This document shows, in pieces, positions 26,713-36,500 of a DNA stretch of 64,000 nt. The position numbers and the translations under genes were made by a program. The stretch is from Verrucomicrobiota bacterium (GTDB taxonomy: Bacteria; Verrucomicrobiota; Verrucomicrobiia; Limisphaerales; JACRJZ01). Numbering within the stretch: position 1 is the first letter of the stretch; every line of letters starts with the position of its first letter. Under the pieces are notes generated by a model. It was not told the DNA's origin and did no database searches. It worked only from the letters and a program-made list of their open reading frames with translations. The stretch is from positions 1-64,000 of the forward strand of contig JACRJZ010000146.1 in the NCBI GenBank assembly GCA_016219875.1. Direction: 5' to 3'.

Positions 26713-29700
26713 TCACCGAGCCGGGACTGCCATGACTGACCGCTCGATTGTCACCGGCCCGAGCAAGCCGGAAGGCAGGAGAGATTTCTCCAGTTCGCGC
26801 GTCTTCTGGCGCGCTTCACAGAACTTGCACCCGCCGGGCGGCGAGAAGTCCAACGGCACGCCGAGATAGGTTTTGACGTTGGATTTTGTGAAGCGTTTCT
26901 CCGGCGGTAATTTGGCGTCGCCGATCAGGCGGTTGGGCCACAAATTCACCACGGCGATCTCCAACTGGTTGCCTCTCGCTTGAATGGCTCCCGTGATCTC
27001 CACGCGCCACGGCGCGGTCCAGATCACACCGAGATCGCGGCCGTTGAGCCTCACGCTGGCCAGGTTCTTCAGCGTGCCCAGATTCAGGAGGATTTGGCAT
27101 TTGAGATCTGAAATTTGAAATTCCGCGAGATCGAACGTCTTGCGGTAAACCGCCGTGCCGCTGTAATAGCGAATGCCTTCCTCCGGCCGCTCCGTCCAGT
27201 CCACCAGCGCGTTGAAGGTCACCTTCGCCGGCCCGCCCCATTTCGGGTCGAACGACACCTCCCAAGGCCCGGCGAGTTCAGCCATCTTGAAGCTGTCTGC
27301 GAAGTTTCGTTCGCGTTGCAGTTCCGGTTGGGTGCCGGCGGCTTGGCGGAAGACGATGAAGAAACTCTGGCGCGGCTCGAAACGCACCGGCACGAGCGCG
27401 CGCCCATCGGCTTCGCGGAACTCCGGCAGGGGGCGAATCGCTCCCGTGACCGCATCCCACAGTTCCGGCTGGCGTCCCGCCGTGCGGAAGGCGATTTCGG
27501 CAGAGGCGCGTGCGGCCTTTTGATTCGAGACGAAGAAGATGTCCGTGCCGCCATCGCGGCGGTGAATCCAATTGAACTTCGCGTCCGGGCTGCTACCGCG
27601 GAATTCCAGGTCCGGCGCGAGGCCGTCCGCCGCCAGCAACGCCGCCATCGTTTTTCCCCAGACCACGCGGCCTTTTCCGATAGAGCGCTGAAGGGCTGGG
27701 GTAGCGGAGTGATGGAGTGTTGGAGTATTGGAGTGCTGAAAAGCCAGCGCGCCATCTTCCGCCTGCCGCCCATCACTCCATTGCTCCACCACTCCATCAC
27801 TCCGTTCTTCTCCCCACAGCCGCTCAGTCAGGCGCTGCACTTCCCGGTCGCACTCCGGATAATCCGTCAGTCCGGGCGCCTGAAGCGCTGGCCTCGGGCC
27901 GATAACCGTCACGCCGCCCGCCACCAATTCGGCGATTTTGCGGAGCACGGCCGGAGATGTTTTCCATGAATTCGTGTGAGGCAGGACCAGATAGCGGTAA
28001 CTCATTCCGTCGGGCAGCACGAGCCGTCCGTCTTTGGCCGCGGCCCGCGTCAACAATGCTTCGGCGTTGAACGTGTCGCAGTCGAAGCCCGGCGGCAGGG
28101 CGGGGTTCATCATCGTCTTGGAGCGGACGAAGCTGTTCGCGTCCTCGCCGTAGTAATACGCCACGTCGGCCACGAACAGTCCCTGCCGCAGCATGAACTG
28201 ACAACGCCGCAAATACCGCAGCCAGGCGTGGCTCATGTCCCACCAGGTCGTGTTGGCGTTGATGTGCGTTCCGACATGGCCCCATTGATTGCCCGGCACA
28301 ACGTCCAGCCGCGGCTGGTGAGTGAACTTGTGAAAAACCATTCGCGTGAGTCCGTTGCAGAACGCCGCGTCACCGACATCCTTCAAGCACCAAGGGTCTT
28401 CAATCCAGTCTTCCGCAAACGACGTGAAGGCTTCCGCCGCACAGATTCTCCGGCCAAAGATGTGCGCTGCTGACGCCGCCTGCCGGACCGTGTCGTAGCC
28501 CCAAAACTCCGGTATACCAAAGATTGGGCCATCCGGCTCCCAGGTGCGTTTCCAGAATTCGCCCATCGGCACCTCGTTTAGTCCCTCGCATTGAAGGCCG
28601 TCAATCGAGTGGAAAAAGAAGGGGCCGCCGGATTCCGAGTCCTGCCCCAGCCCATGACGCCGCGCCAGCTCGCCCAGGCGTCCGTAGTGATTGGCCGCAA
28701 ACAGGTCGGCAGCCGTGCGCCGATAGTCCCACTGGAATCGGGCGGTGATTTCGGCGGAATCAACCGTCTTGCGCGCCAGGGCCGGCAGGAACGGACGGGC
28801 GTCATAACCACGCCGTTTCTGGAACTCCTCCAGGAAGCCGTCGGCCCACGACGGCTGGACCGTCTCCCAACTGTCAATGTGGAGTTGCACCAGCGTCTGG
28901 TCGGTAAGTGGTCCCGCATCCTCGATCAACTTGCCTGCCGTCGCCGCAAAATGACGGTCCATCGCTCGCGCGCTCCACGGATCAACTTCCCATCCTTCGG
29001 ATTCGGAATTCGAACTGCACTTCGTCCGGGCCGACACGCCGAATCCCGGTTTGCCGGCGTCGAGCGTGTAGCCCAGGCGCAGAATCGTCCAACGGCCCTC
29101 CGGAGCGTCACATTTCAGACGGCCTTCGTGGAGCTTGTCCGTCAAGTCGAGCAGTCCTTCGCGTGTCCAGGTCTTGCCGTCTTGGACCCGGCACGCGAGG
29201 ACCGCGATGTCGCGATACCAGTTGTGTTCGACGCGCGACTGCGGCAGCGCCTGATCCAGCTTCGCCGGTCCCTGGACAGTGAGTTCGGCGCTCACGAGAT
29301 GCTTGATGGCATCTTCAGGTTGGATCCACGGACCGCCCGCGTTCCAGCCGCTGCACAAGTTCACGCTCATCAGCAGACCCAGCCGCCCGGCCTCACGCAC
29401 GGCGTGACGAAATTGTTCGCGCCACGGCTCGCTCATGAACGGCGGCCCTTTCGGGGTGTCCGGTCCACCTGTGCCCGCATCGACCAAGAGCACACCGCCG
29501 ATGCCTTGCCGGCGCATCTCATCGAGGTCGCGGGTGATTCCTTCCTTGCTGGCTGCGCCGTCCAACCACCACCAGAAGACCCACGGCCGATCCGAATCAG
29601 GCGGGTTGGCAAACCCGGACGTCAGATCCGCCGTGGCGGTGGTGAGTTGGGATTCATTCGCGACCGCGCTGGCCAGTGGTGTGGCTGTAGCAGTCGCCAG

Positions 29701-29769
29701 CGCCAGCCATACGATGGCTGCGCTGCACGAAATGGACGCCCGTCTCATTCGCGCTACCGGTTCATTCAT
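26713..29769 (-). CDS. GH106-type alpha-L-rhamnosidase
   Basis: A roughly 1018-residue secreted enzyme. After the signal peptide comes FANPPDSDRPWVFWWWLDG, then GITRDLDEMRRQGIGGVLLV and MSVNLCSGWNAGGPWIQPED, the hallmark N-terminal barrel of GH106. It ends with a GH2-type sugar-binding jelly roll (LNLGTLKNLASVRLNGRDLG). GH106 enzymes release rhamnose, as from rhamnogalacturonan. Two odd insertions are seen in the coding region: an inverted octamer repeat at 27706-27803, adding about 30 unusual residues, and a heptamer run at 27093-27120. The start at 29769 gives a normal signal peptide; ATG 29748 is a second choice. Confidence 0.8.
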   Translation of the reverse strand: MNEPVARMRRASISCSAAIVWLALATATATPLASAVANESQLTTATADLTSGFANPPDSDRPWVFWWWLDGAASKEGITRDLDEMRRQGIGGVLLVDAGTGGPDTPKGPPFMSEPWREQFRHAVREAGRLGLLMSVNLCSGWNAGGPWIQPEDAIKHLVSAELTVQGPAKLDQALPQSRVEHNWYRDIAVLACRVQDGKTWTREGLLDLTDKLHEGRLKCDAPEGRWTILRLGYTLDAGKPGFGVSARTKCSSNSESEGWEVDPWSARAMDRHFAATAGKLIEDAGPLTDQTLVQLHIDSWETVQPSWADGFLEEFQKRRGYDARPFLPALARKTVDSAEITARFQWDYRRTAADLFAANHYGRLGELARRHGLGQDSESGGPFFFHSIDGLQCEGLNEVPMGEFWKRTWEPDGPIFGIPEFWGYDTVRQAASAAHIFGRRICAAEAFTSFAEDWIEDPWCLKDVGDAAFCNGLTRMVFHKFTHQPRLDVVPGNQWGHVGTHINANTTWWDMSHAWLRYLRRCQFMLRQGLFVADVAYYYGEDANSFVRSKTMMNPALPPGFDCDTFNAEALLTRAAAKDGRLVLPDGMSYRYLVLPHTNSWKTSPAVLRKIAELVAGGVTVIGPRPALQAPGLTDYPECDREVQRLTERLWGEERSDGVVEQWSDGRQAEDGALAFQHSNTPTLHHSATPALQRSIGKGRVVWGKTMAALLAADGLAPDLEFRGSSPDAKFNWIHRRDGGTDIFFVSNQKAARASAEIAFRTAGRQPELWDAVTGAIRPLPEFREADGRALVPVRFEPRQSFFIVFRQAAGTQPELQRERNFADSFKMAELAGPWEVSFDPKWGGPAKVTFNALVDWTERPEEGIRYYSGTAVYRKTFDLAEFQISDLKCQILLNLGTLKNLASVRLNGRDLGVIWTAPWRVEITGAIQARGNQLEIAVVNLWPNRLIGDAKLPPEKRFTKSNVKTYLGVPLDFSPPGGCKFCEARQKTRELEKSLLPSGLLGPVTIERSVMAVPAR
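27093..27120. repeat. Heptamer tandem run inside the GH106 gene
   Basis: Four 7-bp units (TTTGGCA, TTTGAGA, TCTGAAA, TTTGAAA) lie in frame inside the GH106 reading frame and encode part of FQISDLKCQILL. Because 7 is not a multiple of 3, any unit gain or loss would shift the frame. Similar heptamer runs occur in the non-coding DNA at 47656, 49537 and 49611. Confidence 0.6.
27706..27803. repeat. Inverted octamer tandem array inside the GH106 gene
   Basis: The left arm (27706-27737) is four 8-bp units, GGAGTGAT, GGAGTGTT, GGAGTATT, GGAGTGCT. The right arm (27772-27803) is ATCACTCC, ATTGCTCC, ACCACTCC, ATCACTCC, the reverse complement type. The arms are separated by 34 bp, so the RNA or single-stranded DNA could fold into a long hairpin. 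The segment is translated in frame as a His/Ser/Thr-rich stretch that looks foreign to the enzyme. Confidence 0.8.
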
Positions 29770-29896
29770 GATGAGCGGGAGCGTAAATCCACGGCTCAAA
29801 AATCGCCACGCCGGAACTTCAGAAGCCCAGGAGCGAGCACACAACCTTCACGCTCGCCCGCGCACACAAGTCCGCCGTTAGGCGGAACGATCGGGA

Positions 29897-29920
29897 AGCG
29901 CCGAACTGGAATTCGGCGCT
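29897..29920 (-). terminator. Hairpin downstream of ilvD
   Basis: A near-perfect palindrome (AGCGCCGAACTGGAATTCGGCGCT) lies 7 bp beyond the stop of the leftward dihydroxy-acid dehydratase gene, in the gap to the GH106 start. It has no clear U-tract, so it could be a terminator-like stem or part of a dispersed repeat. A second small stem, TCCGCCGTTAGGCGGA, is just beside it at about 29871-29886. Confidence 0.4.
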
Positions 29921-29926
29921 CCAAGG

Positions 29927-32197
29927 TCACGCTTGCAGCACGCCACCCTGGCTGGCGTTGGTGACGAGCTTCTGGTAGCGGGCGAGCCAGCCGTTCAGAT
30001 CGCGCTTCACCGGCTGCCAGGTCTTCTTGCGCTCGGCCAGTTCGCTTTCGGGCACGACGATGTCAATGCGACGATTCGGGAAGTCGATGCGAAGGCGGTC
30101 GCCTTCCTTGAGCAAGCCGATGGGGCCGCCTTCTTCGGCTTCGGGGGAAACATGCCCGATGCACGCGCCCGCGGTGCCACCGCTGAATCGGCCATCGGTG
30201 ACGAGGGCGACTTTGTCGCTCAGGCCCATGCCGACGATGTAGCTGGTGGGCGAAAGCATTTCCTGCATTCCAGGACCACCGCGCGGGCCTTCGTTGCGGA
30301 TGACGACCACGTCGCCCGCCTTGACCTTGCCGCCGAGAATGTCGGCACAAGCCTCGTCCTGACTCTCGAAGATCACGCACGGTCCTTCAAAGACGAAGCC
30401 CGGCCCGCAGTACGCTTTGAAAGCGTCGCTGATGCCGGCGGTCTTGACCACGCAACCGTGCGGCGCGAGTTGGCCGTAGAGGATCGAAAGCCCGCCATCC
30501 GCCGTGTAGGCCGTGTCCTTGGTGCGGATGCAGTCACTGGCGTCGAAGCGGAAGACGGGGTCATAAGGCATCAACCCGCTGAGCACGGCCTGCTTGATGA
30601 GGGCTGGGTCGTAGTCGTGATATGCCCGGCTGATCTGCCACGTGTGTCGGAAGCGCGCCGCACGCACGAGGCAGGAAATCTTCTTCTCAGCGCCCTTGGC
30701 GTATTGCCACATGGCGAGCATCGGCGTGCCTTTGATCTGCGCGAGTTCGGCGCGGACAAGCCCCTTGAACTCGGCAAACTTCGCCTTGAGTCCTTCCTCG
30801 ATGGCCGCGGTGCCTTTCCACGTCGTGGTCTCGTCCACCGCGAACTCGGCGTCCTCCGTGAACAGCGCAGCCGCCGAAGCGGCGTCGCCCACGTTGAACG
30901 CGGCGGCCAAGCGCCAAAGCGTGATGGCCCGCGTGTCGCCCGGGAAGAAGAGCATCGGCTTGGGCACAAGGTTGCCGTTCGCGGTGCGACCAGCGGGACC
31001 CAGCTTGTCGTTCGGGTCCACCGCGATGGCCGAGGCGCCAGAGACCCGGACGGACTTCGCCCACGCGGTGCATTTCTCGGAACGTACGTCCCACTCGTCA
31101 ATGTTCTCGCCGAGGGTGTGGCCGGTGACGGTCTTGCAACCCAAGTTCAGCACGCCCATGCGTTTGAGCTCGCCCAAGATCGTGTGGATGCCGCCAGCGC
31201 GATGCACGTCCTGCACATGGTAGTTCGACGACGGCGACACTTTGCACAAGCACGGGATGCGGCGGCTGATGGCGTCGATGCGGGCGATGTCGTACTGGAG
31301 GCCGGCCTCGCGGGCAATGGCCAGCGTGTGGAGAATCGTGTTGGTCGAGCCACCCATCGCGACATCGAGCATGAGGGCGTTGTCGAAGGCTTCGACCGTG
31401 GCGATGTCGCGCGGCTTCAGGTCCAGTTCGACGAGCTTGAGGATCATGCGGGCGGCGCGTTCGTAGAGGGCCTCGCGTTCCTTCGACACGGCCAGCACGG
31501 TGCCGTTGCCGGGCAGCGCCATGCCGAGCGCCTCGCAAAGGCAGTTCATCGAGTTTGCGGTGAACATGCCGGAGCACGAACCACAGGTCGGGCAGGCGGT
31601 TTGTTCCAGCTTCTTCAACTGCTCCTCGGTGATCGTGCCGGTCTTGAGTTCAGCCACGCCCTTGAAGACGGTGATGAGGTCGGAGGTTACGCTGGCGGGC
31701 TGCAAGTACCCGGCGAGGTCTTCGTGCGTCGCTTTCTGTTCGGCGATGCCCGCGGCCATCGGCCCGCCACTGACGAAGACCGTGGGGATGTTGCAGCGCA
31801 TGGAGGCCATCAACATGCCGGGCACGATCTTGTCGCAGTTCGGGATGCAAACCATGCCGTCGAAGCAATGCGCCTTGAGCATGGTTTCCACGGTGTCGGC
31901 GATCAGCTCGCGCGAGGGCAGCGAATACAACATGCCGGAGTGGCCCATCGCGATGCCGTCATCGACGCCGATGGTGTTGAAGACAAACGGCACGCCGCCC
32001 GCCTCGCGGACCAGGCGCTTCACCAGCGCTCCGACCTCGTTGAGGTGGGCGTGGCCGGGGATGCAGTCGGTGTAGCTGTTGCAGACGGCGATGAACGGCT
32101 TGTTGAAATCGTCTTCGGATTCAATGCTGCCGGTGGCGCGAAGCAGACTGCGATGCGGCGCGCGCTCGAAACCCTTTTTGATGATGTCGCTTTTCAT
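29927..32197 (-). CDS. ilvD: Dihydroxy-acid dehydratase with inserted NTF2/SnoaL-like segment
   Basis: The flanking sequence is a full IlvD: Cys45 (SYTDCIPGH), Cys121 (IPNCDKIVPGM) and the CPTCGSCSGMF block (about 201-211) would bind the iron-sulfur cluster, and TDGRFSGGTAGACIGHVSPE near the end carries the conserved active-site serine. The enzyme dehydrates dihydroxy-acids in valine and isoleucine synthesis. At 756 residues it exceeds the usual 555-620. The surplus lies at about 376-549, between NIDEWDVRSEK and ASDCIRTKDTAY. The core of the surplus (about 424-525) reads WRLAAAFNVGDAASAAALFT..., like a SnoaL/NTF2 domain. It stays in frame, so it appears expressed. The ATG at 32197 begins MKSDIIKKGFERAPHRSLL, the normal N-terminus. 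Confidence 0.85.
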   Translation of the reverse strand: MKSDIIKKGFERAPHRSLLRATGSIESEDDFNKPFIAVCNSYTDCIPGHAHLNEVGALVKRLVREAGGVPFVFNTIGVDDGIAMGHSGMLYSLPSRELIADTVETMLKAHCFDGMVCIPNCDKIVPGMLMASMRCNIPTVFVSGGPMAAGIAEQKATHEDLAGYLQPASVTSDLITVFKGVAELKTGTITEEQLKKLEQTACPTCGSCSGMFTANSMNCLCEALGMALPGNGTVLAVSKEREALYERAARMILKLVELDLKPRDIATVEAFDNALMLDVAMGGSTNTILHTLAIAREAGLQYDIARIDAISRRIPCLCKVSPSSNYHVQDVHRAGGIHTILGELKRMGVLNLGCKTVTGHTLGENIDEWDVRSEKCTAWAKSVRVSGASAIAVDPNDKLGPAGRTANGNLVPKPMLFFPGDTRAITLWRLAAAFNVGDAASAAALFTEDAEFAVDETTTWKGTAAIEEGLKAKFAEFKGLVRAELAQIKGTPMLAMWQYAKGAEKKISCLVRAARFRHTWQISRAYHDYDPALIKQAVLSGLMPYDPVFRFDASDCIRTKDTAYTADGGLSILYGQLAPHGCVVKTAGISDAFKAYCGPGFVFEGPCVIFESQDEACADILGGKVKAGDVVVIRNEGPRGGPGMQEMLSPTSYIVGMGLSDKVALVTDGRFSGGTAGACIGHVSPEAEEGGPIGLLKEGDRLRIDFPNRRIDIVVPESELAERKKTWQPVKRDLNGWLARYQKLVTNASQGGVLQA

Positions 32198-32379
32198 AGT
32201 TCTCTGTTGCGGCAAAATGTTGCCGGGTCGCCGGGGCGGGAACAGGAGGCCCCGATTCAATTCGGCTGAATCTTTCCCAGCGCTCGCCAGGGCGCAATCG
32301 AATTCCGCCCGCGCGGAAAGGCAAGGCGAACCACGGCTGCTCTAAAGTCGGCACCCCCACCGCGGGGAACAAGGCCTTC

Positions 32380-32516
32380 CCCTCACCCCAACCCTCTCCC
32401 GTCCGACGGGAGAGGGGGGATCATCGGACGCGGGGTCACGAAACTGGCTCCAGATTTCAGCCGGCGCCGGTTGCGCCCTCCCTCTTCCATCGGATGGGAG
32501 AGGGCTGGGGTGAGGG
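32380..32516. repeat. Inverted repeat in the ilvD-SDR intergenic region
   Basis: The divergent gap 32198-32631 holds two 21-bp arms: CCCTCACCCCAACCCTCTCCC-type at 32380-32400 and its inverted partner at 32496-32516 with one mismatch. The left arm also folds with adjacent DNA into a 25-bp hairpin at 32392-32416 (CCCTCTCCCGTCCGACGGGA...). I recognise the 'CTCACCCCAACCCTCTCCC' core as a widespread intergenic repeat in many bacteria. The rest of the gap must hold the promoters of both flanking genes; I cannot place them. Confidence 0.75.
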
Positions 32517-32631
32517 CCCGAAGGCCACCCTGCCGTCCCACGCGCCGAGTTTAGAGCGACCCTGAAGGCGAACCCCTTGCCGGAAAATTTCCTTCACCCC
32601 TCCCCTGCCCCATCCTACAGTCCGCCGCGCA

Positions 32632-33441
32632 ATGATGAACCTATTCGATCTCTCAAACGAAGTGGCCGTGTGTATCGGCGCCGGCGGCGCGTTGGCCGGG
32701 GCGATTGCCGAAGGCTTTGCCCAGGCGGGCGCGACCGTCGCGGTCGTGGACCTCCGTCTCGAAGCCGCCGAAGCCCGCGTCCAAAGCATCACGAGCAAGG
32801 GCGGCAAGGCCAAGGCGTTTCAGGCCAATGCCATGGAAAAGGAAAGCCTCCAGAAGGCCCACGACGCCATCGTCGCGTCGCTCGGCGGCCCGACCATCCT
32901 GCTCAACGCTGCCGGCGGCAACGATCCCAAGACCACCGTCACCGCGGACAATCCGTTCGAGGCGATCCCGTTTGAGAACTGGCGGCGCAACTTTGATCTC
33001 AACCTCGCCGCCGGCGCGCTTTTGCCGTGTCAGGTGTTCGGCCCCGGCATGGTCGCGCGCGGCAAAGGCAGCATCATCAACATCGCCAGCGTGTCGGCGC
33101 ACATTCCGCTGTCGCGCGTGGTGTCCTACTCCGCGGCCAAGGCCGGCGTCGTGAGCCTGAGCCAGTTCCTCGCCCGCGAGTGGGCCACGAAAGGCGTGCG
33201 CGTGAACACGATCACGCCCGGCTTTTTTCCGGCGGACCAGAACCGCGCGCTGCTCTTCAACCCGGACGGCTCGCCGACCGACCGCACCAAAGCCATCTGG
33301 GGCCACACTCCGATGAACCGTTTCGGTGAAGCCAGCGAGTTGATCGGCGCGGCGATCTTCCTGGCCAGCAGCAAGGCCAGCGGCTTTGTCACCGGGGCCG
33401 ACATCAAGGTGGACGGCGGCTTCCTCTGCCAGACGATCTGA
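32632..33441 (+). CDS. SDR-family oxidoreductase, fructuronate/mannonate-type
   Basis: A 269-residue short-chain dehydrogenase. The nucleotide-binding loop is altered (CIGAGGALAGAIAEGF), followed by NAAGGNDP and the catalytic Ser153, Tyr166-x3-Lys170 (SVSAHIPLSRVVSYSAAK). The segment NTITPGFFPADQNRALLF resembles SDR-type D-mannonate oxidoreductases, which reduce fructuronate during hexuronate breakdown. That would fit the pectin-like enzymes nearby, but the substrate is inferred. Two adjacent ATGs (32632, 32635) are possible starts. It is divergent from ilvD. Confidence 0.75.
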   Translation: MMNLFDLSNEVAVCIGAGGALAGAIAEGFAQAGATVAVVDLRLEAAEARVQSITSKGGKAKAFQANAMEKESLQKAHDAIVASLGGPTILLNAAGGNDPKTTVTADNPFEAIPFENWRRNFDLNLAAGALLPCQVFGPGMVARGKGSIINIASVSAHIPLSRVVSYSAAKAGVVSLSQFLAREWATKGVRVNTITPGFFPADQNRALLFNPDGSPTDRTKAIWGHTPMNRFGEASELIGAAIFLASSKASGFVTGADIKVDGGFLCQTI

Positions 33442-33532
33442 GGCGGGAGGCGGGGTGAAGGTTTAGAAAGAGCGTGCATTCTGGTTGGCGCTGTGGTACT
33501 GCCTCGCGCGCAAACAAGACCCAATGCGTGCC

Positions 33533-36500
33533 ATGAAGCAGTTACTCCTGATCGGCGTCATCGCTCTCGCCACGATTTCCCTCCCAGTCCACGGCCAAAC
33601 GCCAGCCTGTTCCTCGGTGGTTTATGCCACCGATCACGGCGGCAGCGTCAGTCCTGGAAGCCACCTTGATTACTGGCCGTCCTACGGCATTGGGGGCGGG
33701 GTTTATGCCACGAACGAGATTCGCGCCTGGCTGCTCTTCCCTCTGCCGGCGTTCACCACGAGCGTCACGCGCGCTGAGTTGCGCTTTCAGCCGGCGACCG
33801 TGTTCAGCCCAACGAACTCCGAGACGATTGAGCTGCACTCGCTGGCCACGCCCCCCAGCGCGCTGACCAATCGCACCGCGAATCCCGCCAGCCTTTTTCT
33901 CGACTTGGCCGACGGCCCGATGCTGGGCGCGCGACCCATCCTGGTGTCGGAAGGTTCCGAGTTTCCTTTTACCAACATGGATTTCGGCACGCTCGTCTCG
34001 GTGCCGTTCACGCCCGCCGGCTTGGCCGCGCTCAACGCCGCCGCGGGCCAGCCGTTTGCCCTGGGTGCGGTGGTGAGCAGCTTGGACACAGACCCGGACA
34101 GCAGGGAGGCCTTGCTGTTCTACTCTCAACCGCTTAGCGCGCACTTGGTGTTCTCCTCCGCCGGTGAAACCCTGCCGGAGGTCAGCGTGCTGTCCACCAA
34201 CCCGGTGACTGCGCTCATGATGAATCGGATCACCGTGGAAGCCGCCGTGTGCGGGCAACAACCCATGTCGCTGCAATGGTGGAAAGGCGGCCTGCCGGTC
34301 ACGGGCGCGACGAACGAAGTGCTCGAGTTGTTTCCCAGCTACCCCAGCCAGTCCGGCGCCTACCGCCTCCGCGCCAGCAACGCTTTGGGCGCCGTGCTGG
34401 GGCCGGCGGTGGACGTGCGCGTGCTGCCCATTCAAATTCAATCCTCGCCGCAATCCCAAAGCGTGCCCGCCGGACAGAGCGCGACCTTCTACGCCTACGC
34501 CTATTCTCCGGTGCAACCGCTCTTCATCCAGTGGCGGCACGATGGCGTGCCGCTCTCGGGCGAGATCGGTTGGGGCCTGATCTTGTATGACGTCACGCCG
34601 GGCGACGCCGGGGACTACGATGTGGTCTTCACCAATCCTTACGGCTCGGTGACCAGCGCGGTGGCGCGCCTGACGGTCACGGTTTCCAAGCCGACGTTCA
34701 CCTACTTCACCGCCGGCGGCACCGTGTATCTCGGCGGATGGCTGAGCCTTCAGGCCAACGCAGAAGGCACCCAGCCGATCTCCTACCAGTGGTTCAAAGA
34801 CAATGCGCTCCTGCCCGGTGCGACGGACACGCTCTTGCGCAAGACGAACGTGGTCGCCGCGGACGCCGGCAGTTACTTCTGCGTGGCCAGCAACATCGTG
34901 GGCTTGACGACCAGCGCCACGGCCCAGGTCGTCGTGAAGGCCATCGACCTCTCCGGGGCGGTGGACGCCACCGTGTTGTGGGGCCACAGTGGGAGCCTCA
35001 GCGTCGCGGTCTATTCCGGTGTGCCCTACACGGTCCAATGGTTCCGCGGCGCGCCGCTCCCCGTCTCGCCGCTCCCCGGCCGGACCAATGCCTATCTCTC
35101 CTTCAACGCGGTGCAGCCGTCGGACGCCGGACAGTACTTCGCCATCGCCTCCAATCCGTTCGCCAGCATCACGAGCCGGGTGGCGACGCTGACCGTGAAC
35201 TCGCAGGCACCGACCGCCTCGGCCTCCGTGTCCAGCTACAGCGCGGGCGGCACAAACCTGCCGGACGGCGTGCGCGTGCCGCTGGGCGGCGAGGTGAACT
35301 TCTATGGCAGCGTCGGTGGCGGCCCGCCGCCCGCGCCGCAGTGGCGGCTGAACGGAACAAACCTTCTCGGCCAGACCAATCTCTATCTTCACCTCTCCAA
35401 TCTGACCAGCAACCACGCCGGCTACGTCACCCTCGTCGCCACCAGCATCCTCGGTTCAGCTTCCAGTTCGCCGATCCGTCTTGAAGTGGTGCCGGTGCCG
35501 CCGGTGTTCACCCTGTATCCCAGAACGAACACCGTCATCGAGGGCGACACCGTCACCCTGCACGCCTACGCGGGCGGCGGCCCGCAGCCGACGATGCAGT
35601 GGCGGCGCCTCGGCGCGGACCTGCCGGGCGAAACGAACTTCACTCTCGCGCTCCAGAACGTCACCACCAACGACAGCGGCGCTTGGGAAGTGAGAGCGCA
35701 AAGTTCCGCCGGCCAAACCGACGTCAGCGCCCAACTCAACGTTCGGCACGCCACCGGCCTGGATCTGTGGAACTGGCGCAATCCGCTGCCACAAGGTAAT
35801 CGCTTCAAGTCCGCTGCTTGGGGCGCCGGCCGCTGGGTCGTCACGGGCAACGCCGGGTCCATCCTCACTTCCACCAACGGCACGAACTGGACCCTCGTGG
35901 TGCTCGACGCCAACGCCGACCTCGAGGCCGTGGCCTTCGGCAACGACGTCTTCGTGGCGGCGGGACCGACTCGGACGTACTCCACCTACGTCTCCTCTGC
36001 CCCCGGCGTCAGCGACACCGCGGGCGTGGTGTTTGTTTCGGAGGACGGCCTGCACTGGTCCGTGGGCCACGCGCCGGACTTCGATTCACTGCAAGACATC
36101 GCCTTCGGCGGCGGGCAGTTCATCGCCGCGCCGTACTACTATGGCCGCGCCTTTGTTTACACCTCGGCCGACGGCAGGAACTGGACTCCGCAGCAGTTGC
36201 CTTGGGAGAACACCGTGCCCGCGGCGCGCGTGGGCTGGGGCAAGGGCCGCTTCATCGCCGCGCATTCTTCGAGCATCTACGAATCGACCAACGCCGTGGA
36301 TTGGACACGCAGCCTCTCCGACTCCAGCATCTATCCGCTCGGCGTGGCGGCGAATGACGACGCCATCGTCGTGAGCAGCGGTGGCTACGGCTACGTCTTC
36401 ACGGAAACGGCTGGGTGGAACGAAGTCGTTTTGACGAGCTACGTTTCGGATGTGGCCGCGGCGCCGGGCTGCTTCGTCGGCTTGGGCTCGAGGGACGGCC

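Noticed and set aside
30552..31080. Intein inside ilvD
   Set aside because: The inserted segment lacks intein end residues (Cys/Ser start, His-Asn end) and homing-endonuclease motifs, and reads like an NTF2-like domain instead.
29933..32269. 778-codon frame on the + strand opposite ilvD
   Set aside because: The minus strand encodes an IlvD with its cluster cysteines; the antisense frame has no recognisable pattern.
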